This document shows positions 45,778 through 54,900 of a DNA stretch of 64,000 nucleotides, piece by piece (the stretch's first letter is position 1; each line of letters opens with the position of its first letter). Under the pieces are notes generated by a model. It did no database searches. It was not told where the DNA came from and saw nothing but the letters and a program-made list of their open reading frames with translations. The position numbers were made by a program, and so were the translations under genes. Source of the stretch: Streptomyces sp. Edi4 (lineage in GTDB: Bacteria; Actinomycetota; Actinomycetes; Streptomycetales; Streptomycetaceae); the NCBI RefSeq assembly GCF_040253615.1, contig NZ_JBEJGY010000004.1:186001-250000 (forward strand), in the 5' to 3' direction.

Positions 45778-46221
45778 GTGACCACCCGAGGAGCCCCGGC
45801 CGCGCGTACCGAGGCGCGGGGTGATGTGTTCGATCCCCTGTGCCCGACACGGCGGTTGCTGGACCGCATCGGTACGAAGTGGACGTCGATGGCCGTCAAG
45901 ACGCTGGCCGACGCCGCACCGGACGAGGTGCGCTTCGCGGAGCTGAGACGCCGGATGCCCGGGGTCTCGCAGAAGATGCTGTCCGTGACGCTGCGCGGTC
46001 TGACCCGCGACGGGCTGGTGTCACGCCGGGTCGAGCCGAGCGTGCCGCCGCGCGTCTTCTACCGGCTCACCGAACTGGGGCTGTCCCTGGAAGTAGCGCT
46101 CGCGGCGCTGCGGACCTGGGCGGAGGACCACATGGCCGAGATCGACCGAGCCAACCGCACCGCCGACCAGGAGACGGATGAGGCCGATGAGGGGAAGGCT
46201 GCCGGGTCCGCCCATGACTAG
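45778..46221 (+). CDS. HxlR-family regulator
   Basis: This 147-residue protein has an HxlR winged helix (CPTRRLLDRIGTKWTSMAVKTLADAAPDEVRFAELRRRMPGVSQKMLSVTLRGLTRDGLVSR) with a Cys near the N-terminus (FDPLCPTRR), often a redox or electrophile sensor in this family. GTG 45778 follows GGGAAGG. Its TAG stop (46219-46221) lies in the target duplication of the insertion sequence, so the IS landed without changing the protein. Confidence 0.92.
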   Translation: MTTRGAPAARTEARGDVFDPLCPTRRLLDRIGTKWTSMAVKTLADAAPDEVRFAELRRRMPGVSQKMLSVTLRGLTRDGLVSRRVEPSVPPRVFYRLTELGLSLEVALAALRTWAEDHMAEIDRANRTADQETDEADEGKAAGSAHD

Positions 46222-46224
46222 CCC

Positions 46225-47660
46225 CAATGCCGGTGACTTAGGTTCTGTCGTGCCGGGTGATGGTGACGGTGTCTGGTGCGGGTGGTGTCCCGTTGCGGTG
46301 CTCGGTCCGTTTGAGCGGCCAGTTGGACATCTTGCGTTTGATGACTCGGGGGCAGGTCCGGTGGCGGCGTGGAGGCAGCAGGCGTTCGGTGATCTCAGCC
46401 AGGGTGCGGGTCAGTGCCCGGGTGAGTCTGCCGGGGGGAAAACGCCGCCTGGGCCGGGACCTGGCGGCGCACGATCCGCAGGGACCGTGTGAAGGAGAGC
46501 CGGTCGGGATCAAGGCCCTGGCCGGTGGCGGCCTGGTGCATCAGCTGCCGGACGGCGTGATGCACCAGGAGGAAGCCGTAAATCTCCTGCTCCACGCCCC
46601 ACGGGTATCTCGAGCGCAGGACGAGCTTCGGGCCGCGCTGATGGGTCTTGATCTCGTCCAGGGTGGTCTCGATCTCCCACCGCTGGGCATAGAGCACGGC
46701 CAGCTCCATCGCCGGTGCCTGCTCAGGGTCGAGCAGGGTGGTCAACAGTCGGTAGACGGTGGCCTCGCCGGTGCCGGCAAGGGTGTACTCGATCACCCGG
46801 ACCACCACCGGGCTGCGGCGACTCCTGCGGTCCGGCTCGGCATGGACCGCGCTGAGGTAAGAGCCATCGGCCAGGACCTGCACCACGGGCAGAGCCGCGC
46901 TCTTACGCATCCTCCACAAAAGGTCCGCGCCCGTTGCCCGGGCGGCCTGCCACAACTCGAACCCGTAAAAGCCCCGGTCGGCCAGCAGCAGCATCCCCGC
47001 CCGCAGGCGGGGCAACAGCTGCCGGGACAGCACCGGCTCACTCACCGACAACGGACCGACCGCCGCCCCGAACACCCCGTGAGTCCCGCACTCCGCCAGT
47101 GCCACAAGCCTGGCCTGCGGGAAAGCACCCGTCCCCCGGCCCGAGCCCGGGCGGCCGAAGAAGCTGTCGTTTTCCGCTGTGTCCGCAAGGTCCAAGGTCG
47201 TGCCGTCCACCGCCACCAGACGCCACCGCCGATACCAGGCACCCGCCGTATCCGGCACCGCCACCGGACGGCACACCCGCGCGAACAGCATCCTCAACGG
47301 CTCACAACCCAGGCGCCGACGCGCCCGCCCGATCGCGGCAGTCGTCGGCACCCGCCAGGACCGCTCCCGGTTCCCCAGCCCCTCGCCCAGCAGCCGCGCG
47401 ACCTCTTCATACGGCTGCCCGAAGAACAGACACATCGCCAGCACGAAGTACACAACCACACGTGCGGGCAGCAGCCGACTGCGCTGCTCGCCCCGCCCGG
47501 TCTCCGCGATCACCTCGTCGACCAGTTGCCGCGGAAACGCCCGCGTCAGCACCCCGATCGCAATCCGGTCCGACACACGCCCGCCCGCAGACGACTTGAC
47601 CTGCCCCACCCTCGCCACACCACAACCAACGAGCCCTCGGCATCTAAGTCACCGGCATTG
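46225..47660. mobile_element. IS4-family insertion sequence, 1436 bp
   Basis: The element has perfect 17-bp terminal inverted repeats, CAATGCCGGTGACTTAG at 46225-46241 and its reverse complement at 47644-47660. A 10-bp duplication TGACTAGCCC flanks it (46215-46224 and 47661-47670), fitting the 9-13 bp typical of the IS4 group. It carries one transposase gene on the minus strand, interrupted by a frameshift. The intact ends and duplication imply recent insertion. Confidence 0.93.
46238..47618 (-). pseudogene. IS4-family transposase with a frameshift near the 3' end
   Basis: The first frame (407 codons, ending 46395) has the DDE features: VAVDGTTLDLAD (Asp), LLLADRGFYGFELW (Asp, Arg) and YAQRWEIETTLDEIK, the Y-R-E-K signature of IS4 enzymes. 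After QAAF the expected end (RLTRALTRTLAEITERLLPP...) appears in another frame that stops at 46238. The switch lies at the minus-strand run TTTTCCCCCC (46433-46442): with one T fewer the gene is a single frame. It may be a mutation, or ribosome slippage on this run could make the full protein. Confidence 0.85.
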
Positions 47661-47831
47661 TGACTAGCCCGGGTGGGGTAACACGGCGGGTGCCACGGGA
47701 GCGCAGAGAGGACCGTTGGTCGCGACGACCGGTCGTCGCGCAGCCCCCGCACCCACACCACGCCCCCGTCCCCGAACCCGTTCCCCGACCCGGAAAAGCG
47801 CCGCCGGAACCCGCCGAATGGAGCCTCCCCC

Positions 47832-48638
47832 ATGACGACTCCCGCGCCCTCCGCCGACTACGACAACCCCGACGCCGTGGACGTCTCCCTGATGATCGTC
47901 GGGGATTCGATCAGCCACGGCAGCAGCGGCGACTGGACCTGGCGTTTCCGCCTCTGGAAGCACCTCGAGGAAAACCGTGTGCGGGTGGACTTCGTCGGCC
48001 CCTTCAAAACGCTCGACAACATCCGGACCGAGGAGACCGGCGACGGCGACAACACATACGCCGACACCAGGTTCGACCGCGACCATGCCGCCAAGTGGGG
48101 ACAGCCCTACATCGTCGCCAAGACCACCATCCAGGAGTATGTGGCGACCTACCGGCCCGACTTCGTCCTCGTACTCCTCGGCATCAACGACCTGGTCTGG
48201 TACGACGTCACCCCGGAGCAGTTCGAAGCCAACCTGCGTGAATTCATCGCCAACGCCCGCGCCGGACACCACGCCGTCCGCCTCGTCCTCGGCACCATCC
48301 TGGAGACCGTCAGGGCTACGCAGGACTTCGACCTCTCCAAGCGCGTGAGCAAGTGCAACGACCGCCTCCGCGCCGTCGCCACAGAACTCCGCCGGCCGCT
48401 CTCCCCCATCGAAGTGGCCGACACCGCAGCCGAGTTCACCGCGTCCGACCACACCTGGGACGACACCCACCCCAACCCCGACGGCGAGCTGCGCATCGCG
48501 GCCGCCTTCGCCGACGTGCTCAGTCAGCGCTTCCAGATCGGCGCCATGTATCCACGCCCCTACCCCGTACTCGACAGCATCCCCATGGAACGCAAAGCAG
48601 CCGTCCACGTCGACACCGCCGAAGACGCCGGACTCTGA
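47832..48638 (+). CDS. SGNH/GDSL-family hydrolase
   Basis: This 268-residue enzyme has block I IVGDSISHG with the catalytic Ser, block III LLGINDL with the Asn, and block V DDTHPNPDG with Asp and His. It should be an esterase or lipase. No signal peptide is visible, so it is probably intracellular. It lies 161 bp beyond the IS right flank and before the STAS gene. Substrate unknown. Confidence 0.9.
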   Translation: MTTPAPSADYDNPDAVDVSLMIVGDSISHGSSGDWTWRFRLWKHLEENRVRVDFVGPFKTLDNIRTEETGDGDNTYADTRFDRDHAAKWGQPYIVAKTTIQEYVATYRPDFVLVLLGINDLVWYDVTPEQFEANLREFIANARAGHHAVRLVLGTILETVRATQDFDLSKRVSKCNDRLRAVATELRRPLSPIEVADTAAEFTASDHTWDDTHPNPDGELRIAAAFADVLSQRFQIGAMYPRPYPVLDSIPMERKAAVHVDTAEDAGL

Positions 48639-48687
48639 CCCCGGCGGACACACCGGCCCACGCCGGCCCCCTCGGTCAAGAACGTAC

Positions 48688-48713
48688 GGTTCCGAAGCAC
48701 CTTTCCGGGGTAG
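48688..48713 (+). promoter_or_regulatory. Possible SigB-type promoter of the STAS operon
   Basis: GGTTCC (48688-48693), a 14-bp spacer and GGGTAG (48708-48713) resemble the GNNT-N14-16-GGGTA pattern of Streptomyces SigB-type promoters. It lies 70 bp before the STAS gene. Confidence 0.4.
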
Positions 48714-48783
48714 GCGGCGCCCGAAGCCGGTCTCCCTCCAAGAGGGGGTTGGCGGTCAGCGCTTCACACGGAGGAAGCTGAGG

Positions 48784-49182
48784 GTGTTCTCGGTGAACGT
48801 CAGGCGGGACGGGCACAGCGTGGTGTTCGCGCTGCGCGGAGAACTCGACCACGACAGCGTGGAGCAGCTGCGCGAGGCCGGGAACAAGGAGCTGCTGGAG
48901 GGGCGGGCGGCCGGACCGGTGGTGGTCGACTGCGCCGCTTTGTCGTTCTGCGACTCCTCGGGCATCGGTGAACTCGTCCGGCTGCACCAGCAGTTGTCCT
49001 TGCGCGACCGCGCGTTCCGGCTTGCGTCCGTACCGGCCAAGGTGTCGCGTTTGTTGGAGTTGACGGGTCTGAACCAGGTGCTCTCCGTGCACGCCGACAT
49101 GGCCGGGGCTCTGGCCGCGGACAAGGGTTCCCCCGCCGGTGGCGCGGGCTCGGTCCGACTGAATGAGGGGCAGCGCGCATGA
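48784..49182 (+). CDS. STAS-domain anti-sigma factor antagonist
   Basis: This 132-residue protein is a SpoIIAA/BldG/RsbV-like STAS domain (VVFALRGELDHDSVEQLREAG, VVVDCAALSFCDSSGIGELVRLHQQL). The Ser in DSSG is the site that anti-sigma kinases phosphorylate. In its dephosphorylated form it should sequester an anti-sigma kinase. GTG 48784 follows GGAGGAAG. It overlaps the phosphatase start by 4 bp (ATGA). Confidence 0.92.
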   Translation: MFSVNVRRDGHSVVFALRGELDHDSVEQLREAGNKELLEGRAAGPVVVDCAALSFCDSSGIGELVRLHQQLSLRDRAFRLASVPAKVSRLLELTGLNQVLSVHADMAGALAADKGSPAGGAGSVRLNEGQRA

Positions 49183-51491
49183 CGCGTGTACCGAAGCCGC
49201 AGCCGGGCCGGCTCGTCGAGGCCGCCGGTGCGTCCGGCGGCGCGTCCGGTGGCGTCAGGGGCGGGGAGGAGGACGATCTGCGGGCGCTGTTCGGGCAGTC
49301 GGCGTCCGTGTTCGCCTCCCTGGCCGGCCCGGCGCACATGCTGGAGACGGCCAACGCCGCGTTCTTCGCCGCCCTGGGTGGCGGCGAGCCCCGCCGGACC
49401 GGGATGCCTCTGGGGCAGATGGTGCCGGAGCTTGCGGCGCAAGGAGTCATCACCCTGCTGGACCGCGTCTACCGCACCGGGAAGCCCCACACCGGACATG
49501 ACGCGCGGGTCGTGCTGGGCCGAGGGGACTCGGTGCGGGAGGCGTTCTTCGACTTCTCCTACGAGCCCCGCCTGGACGCTGGCGGAAACGTCATGGGCGT
49601 ACGCATGATCGGCGTGGAGACGACCCAGATCAAGCACGCCCAGCGCCTCACCGCGGAGCACCGGGCCCTCCTTGAGCAGATCGCGCGGCAGGCCCCGCTG
49701 CCGGAGGTGCTGGACGGTATGGCGCACGTCATCGAGGAGCTGGCGCCCGAGGAGGTGCTGGTCTCCGTGCTGCTTGCCGACCCCGACGGCCGACACCTGC
49801 GTCACGGCGCGGCCCCGAGCCTGCCCGACTTCTACAACCGGGCCATCGACGGCATCGCCACGGGTGAAGGCATAGGTTCGTGCGGCACCGCCGCGCACCG
49901 GCGGCAACCGGTGATCGTCACCGACATCGCCACCGATCCCTTCTGGGACGACTTCCGCGACCTGGCCGATCGAGCCGGCGTCGCCGCCTGCTGGTCCACT
50001 CCGATCCTGGCCCGCGACGGTTCGCTTCTGGGCACCTTCGCGATGTACCACCGCGTGCCCCGCGCTCCGCAGGAGGCGGATCTCGCGCTGGCGCGTGTCT
50101 TCGCGGGCACCGCCGCCCTGGCCATCGAGCGCGACACGGCGGAAAAGGCACGTCTGGCGGCCGAGGCACGTGAGAAGGCCGCGCGCGACGACCTCGCCTT
50201 CCTCCTGGATGCCAGCGCCGCCCTGACCTCCGACCTCGACGCCGGCCAGACCCTCCAGCGCCTCGCCGCCTCGTGCGTGCCGAGGCTCGCTCCGCTGTGC
50301 GCCGTCGACATCGTCAAGGGCGGACGCGTGGTCCGGGTCGCCACCGCCGCTCCCACCCAGGCGCAGCAGGACCTGCTCGCGTCCCACATCCCGGTCTACG
50401 ACGCCGACGACGACGCCGTGTCCCGTGTGCTGGCCTCCGGCGTGAGCGAGGTCGCCCGCCGCGCCCCCACCGGGCCCGGGCCGTGGCACGATCTGGGCGT
50501 CACCGGCTACCTGTGCGTTCCCCTCATGGACCGGGGCAGCGCGTTCGGCACCGTGACGCTGCTGACGACGGACGAGCACACCTTTGACGGTCACACCGTC
50601 GCCCTGGCCGAAGAGCTCGCCCGTCGCTCGGGTTCGGCCGCCCACAACGCCCGTCAGTACGCCCACCGGACCGCCCTCGCCCGCGACCTCCAGGCCGGCC
50701 TGCTCCTGCCGGACCTGCCGACCGTGCCGGGAACGGATGTGGCCACCTACTACCACCCCGCCGGCGAAGGACTCGACGTCGGCGGCGACTTCTACGACGT
50801 CTTCCCCCTGGACGACGGCCGTTGGGCGTTCATGCTCGGCGACGTCTGCGGCCGGGGCGCCATCGCCGCCACCACCACCGCGCTTGTCCGCCACACCGCG
50901 CGCGCCGTCGCCCCCTTCCTGCACGGACCCGAGGACGTCGTCAAGGCCGTCAACCGGGCCTTGCTCAACCGCCCCGGCAGTCACGGCGGCGGCTTCGTCA
51001 CCCTCGTCTACGGTCAGCTCTCGCCCGCTCCTGACGGCCTCGACATCGAACTCGTCCGCGCCGGCCACACCCTGCCCCTGGTTCTCGACGACGGCCGCAC
51101 CGCGCGGGCCGTCGAGGCGCCCGGTTCACTGCTGGGTGTCTCGGCCGACCCGGACGTGACACCCCACCGGCTGCGGCTGCGCCCCCACGAGAGCCTGCTT
51201 CTCTACACCGACGGCATCACCGAGGCGCGCGCCGGCGACGGAGAGCAGTTCGGCGAACAGCGTCTCGCCGATGCCCTGTCCCGCGCGGGGCGTCCGTCCG
51301 GCGCCCGGTACGTCATCGACACCGTGATCGAAGCCGTTCGGGCCTTCACCGGAGGCCACGACATCGACGACGACCAAGCCGTCCTCGTTCTGACGGCCAC
51401 GGAAACGCCTCGATCCGCGAAAGCGCCTGCCGGCGATTGCGCCGACGACCCTGCCGGGGACAGGGGCATCGCACCCGCAGCGTGCCCGTGA
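49179..51491 (+). CDS. PAS-GAF-GAF SpoIIE-type PP2C phosphatase
   Basis: This 770-residue protein has a PAS-like domain (about 30-150), a GAF domain (about 165-320, GIGSCGTAAHRRQPVIVTDIATDP), a second GAF (about 335-490) and a C-terminal SpoIIE/RsbU phosphatase domain (about 510-745: VGGDFYDVFPLDDGRWAFMLGDVCGRG, later LLYTDGITEAR). These Asp residues bind Mn. It probably dephosphorylates the STAS protein next to it in response to a signal, activating a sigma factor. It is a soluble protein. Confidence 0.92.
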   Translation: MTRVPKPQPGRLVEAAGASGGASGGVRGGEEDDLRALFGQSASVFASLAGPAHMLETANAAFFAALGGGEPRRTGMPLGQMVPELAAQGVITLLDRVYRTGKPHTGHDARVVLGRGDSVREAFFDFSYEPRLDAGGNVMGVRMIGVETTQIKHAQRLTAEHRALLEQIARQAPLPEVLDGMAHVIEELAPEEVLVSVLLADPDGRHLRHGAAPSLPDFYNRAIDGIATGEGIGSCGTAAHRRQPVIVTDIATDPFWDDFRDLADRAGVAACWSTPILARDGSLLGTFAMYHRVPRAPQEADLALARVFAGTAALAIERDTAEKARLAAEAREKAARDDLAFLLDASAALTSDLDAGQTLQRLAASCVPRLAPLCAVDIVKGGRVVRVATAAPTQAQQDLLASHIPVYDADDDAVSRVLASGVSEVARRAPTGPGPWHDLGVTGYLCVPLMDRGSAFGTVTLLTTDEHTFDGHTVALAEELARRSGSAAHNARQYAHRTALARDLQAGLLLPDLPTVPGTDVATYYHPAGEGLDVGGDFYDVFPLDDGRWAFMLGDVCGRGAIAATTTALVRHTARAVAPFLHGPEDVVKAVNRALLNRPGSHGGGFVTLVYGQLSPAPDGLDIELVRAGHTLPLVLDDGRTARAVEAPGSLLGVSADPDVTPHRLRLRPHESLLLYTDGITEARAGDGEQFGEQRLADALSRAGRPSGARYVIDTVIEAVRAFTGGHDIDDDQAVLVLTATETPRSAKAPAGDCADDPAGDRGIAPAACP

Positions 51492-51930
51492 GAGCGCCAG
51501 GGCGGCGGCGGGCTCTGCCGTAGGAGCCCGCCACCGTGGCATTTGTTTGTCTTCATCAACTCGCACCGCTTCGAGTCCGACTTCCGTCGTTCACCTCGTA
51601 GGTATATCGGCCGACGCGTGAAGGCGTATCTTCCTACCGCACTGCCGTCGGCAACACCAATGCTTCCGGGAACGGCAACACGCACGCCTCACTCGAAGTG
51701 GGTATTTCACCGCGCTCCTCGGTTCGGGAAAAGTCACTGCTGAAGCCGCACGTCGGCTCCCAGGGCACCCGTCAACGTCAGGGCGCCGAGCCTGCCATGA
51801 ACCTTCGGGCTCTCCTGACATGGCACTGTTTGGTGCCTCTCGGGGCCGGTCCCCATGTCGGCCGGGCACGCCGGGCCGCCCGGGAGTTGTTGCGATGATC
51901 TCACCACTTTCCCACCGAGGACGGAGCACG
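51492..51930. other. Intergenic region before the polyketide operon
   Basis: This 439-bp gap contains the terminator at 51507-51532, then an AT-richer stretch (about 51535-51760) that should hold the promoter of the polyketide operon. No gene is supported; the open frame before 51931 shows no features. Confidence 0.5.
51507..51532 (+). terminator. Terminator after the phosphatase gene
   Basis: Perfect 9-bp arms GGCGGGCTC and GAGCCCGCC flank eight bases. A T-rich tract with TTTGTTTGTC follows after 11 bases. It starts 15 bp beyond the stop. Confidence 0.8.
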
Positions 51931-54900
51931 ATGACGCACGCAGAAGCATTTCGGTTGGCGCGCAGCCCCATCGCAGTGACGGGCGTAGCCGGGATGTTTC
52001 CGCAAGCGGCGGACATCAGAGAATTCTGGCGGAATGTGATGACGGGACGTGACTGCATCACCGAGGTACCGGAGAAGAGCTGGCGGCTCGCCGATCATTA
52101 CGACTCCGACATGTTCGCCGAGGACAAAACATATGCCCGGCGCGGCGGATTCCTGCCGCCGACGGTATTCGACCCCGCGGAATTCTCGATGCCGCCGTCG
52201 ACCCTCGATTCCATCGGTCTGGTCCAGCTGCTCAGCCTCCAGGTCGCCCGGGACGTACTGGCGGACGCCGGCTGCGCCGACGCGGATTGGTACGACCCTT
52301 CACGTACCGGTGTGATCCTCGGCGTGTGCGGCCAGAACACGACCATGTCGCCACTCGGGTCACGGCTCCACGGTCCCGCGGTGCGGGAGGCCGCGCTCAG
52401 CTGCGGGCTTTCGGCGCGGGACGCCGACGAGATCGAGCGCAGGTTCAAGGCCGCGTCCCCGGGATGGACCGAGGACAGTTTCCCCGGCACGCTCGCCAAC
52501 GTGGTCGCCGGCCGCATCGCCAACCGCTTCGGGTTCGGCGCGACGAACTGCACGGTCGACGCGGCGTGCGCCAGCTCGCTGGCAGCGCTGCGCATGGCGG
52601 TCAGCGAACTGGTCGAGCACCGGGCCGACCTGATGATCACGGGCGGCTGCGACGCGGACAATTCCGTCACCACCTTCATGTGCTTCAGCAAGACGCCCGC
52701 CCTCTCGCCCCGGGGCACCGTCCGGCCCTTCGACAGCTCGGCCGACGGAACGCTGATCGGCGAGGGCATCGGCATGCTCGCGCTCAAGCGGCTGTCCGAC
52801 GCCGAGCGGGACGGAGACCGGATCTACGCCGTGCTGCGCGGCCTCGGCAGCTCGAGCGACGGGCGGACACCGAGCATCTACGGGCCGAGCGGTGAGGGGC
52901 AGCTGGCCGCTCTGCGACGGGCCTACGAGGACGCCGAACTGCCGGTCGGCTCCGTCCAGCTCATCGAGGCGCACGGGACCGGCACCGCGGTGGGTGACGC
53001 CGTGGAACTCGGCGCCCTGAGCGCGTTCCTGGCGCCTGCCGGGGCCGCCCACCGGGCCGCGGTGGGCAGCGTGAAGTCCCAGATCGGTCATACGAAGGCG
53101 GCGGCCGGAGCGGCCGGCCTCATCAAGACCGCGCTCGCCCTGCACCACAAGGTGCTCCCCCCGACCATCAACGTCGACACGGTGAGCGACGCGGCCGACC
53201 GCGACGCGCTCTACGTCAATCAGCAGGCTCGGCCCTGGGTCCGTGAGCCCCACCGCCCGACGCGGCGCGGCGGGGTCTCCGCCTTCGGTTTCGGCGGCGT
53301 CAACTTCCATGCGCTTCTGGAGGAGTACCCCGCCGCGGGGGACGGCGCGCCGGTGTGGCACACCACGCCGACGGCTCACCTGTGGCACGCGCCGGACGTG
53401 GACGGTCTGCTGGCGAAGCTGCGCGCGGGCGCGGCGCCGGGCGGGGGCGGCCCGGTCCCCGCCGGGCACGTCCGTCTGGGAGTCGTGGCCGCGTCGCGCT
53501 CCGAGCGGACGTCGTTGGTGGCACGGGCGATCGACCGGCTGGAGGGCGATCCAGCGGCCGAGAGCTGGGAGCTGCCCGGCCAGGTGGTCTACCGGCGGAG
53601 CGCGCTGCCGTCCGGGGCCAAGGTAGCGGCCCTTTTCGCTGGGCAGGGGAGCCAGTACGTCGGCATGGGCCGGCACGCCCTGCTCGCCATCCCGCCGGTG
53701 CGGGCGTACTTCGACCGCGCCAACGCCCTTTGGACCCCGGGTGAGTTGGGTCTCGAAACATTGGCCGACGTGGTTTTCCCCGTCTTGGGACAGGAGGACC
53801 CCGGGGTCGCCGCGGCCAGGCTGCGGCGCACCTCCTGCGCGCAGGCCGCCATCGGAGCGCTGGCCATGGGGCAGTACCGCTACCTGTCCGAACTGGGCCT
53901 CACCCCGCACGGGTTGCTGGGTCACAGCTGCGGCGAACTGATCGCGCTGTGGGCCGCCGGAAGTCTCACCGACGACGGCTGCCTGACCCTGACACGCCAA
54001 CGCGGGCAGGCCATGGAGCCGACGGCCGACGCGGATGACCGCGACAGCGGAGCCATGCTCGCCCTCCGGGCCTCGCGAGCCGAGTGGGACGAACTCACCT
54101 GCGCGCACCGCGAGTTGACGCTGTGCAACCTCAACGCGCCGGATGAGCTGGTCGTGGGCGGCCCCACTTCTGCCATCGAGAGCCTGGCCGACGACTGCCG
54201 GGGCCGAGGCCTGGTGACGCATCGGCTGCCCGTCGCGGGGGCGTTCCACACCCCGCTGGTCAAACACGCCGCCGACACCTTCGCGCGGGCCGTCGCCGCG
54301 GTGGGTGTGCCGGCTCCGGCCACGCCGGTGTTCGCCGGGGCGCCGGACGCTTCGTACGGCGACGACGCGGGGGCCAACGTGCGCACGCTGAGCGAACAGA
54401 TGCTGCGGCCCGTGGACTTCGCGGGCCGGGTGCGGGAGATGTACGCCGACGGATTCCGCGTCTTCGTCGAGTTCGGGCCGGGACAGGTGCTGAGCCGGCT
54501 CGTCACGCGCATCGTGGACGACGCCTCGGTCCAGGTGGTCGCCACGGATGGCGGGGTCGGCACCGACAGTGCGGCGGCCCTGGCCTACGCGGCCCTGCGC
54601 CTCGCGGTGCTCGGCCTGGGGATCGAGGACATCAACCGCCACCAGGCGCCCGTTCCCGCGCCACGCGCCGCGGCCTCACCCGTGGCGCGGCTTCTGGAAG
54701 GGCCGTCCTTCGCGGTGGAGGCGCGCCGGCCGCAGTACGAGAGCGCCCTCGCGCAGACGTACCAGTGCGCGTCCGCCACCCCCATGGATGCGGCGCCCCC
54801 GGTCCCGGAGACTGTCGCCGCGCCACCCCCCCACGTAGCGCCCGGCCCGTTGGTGGACGCCGCAGCCAGTCAACTCGCCCTGCACACCCAGTACTTGGAC

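Noticed and set aside
46257..47663. 468-codon plus-strand frame across the insertion sequence
   Set aside because: Antisense to the transposase and without features.
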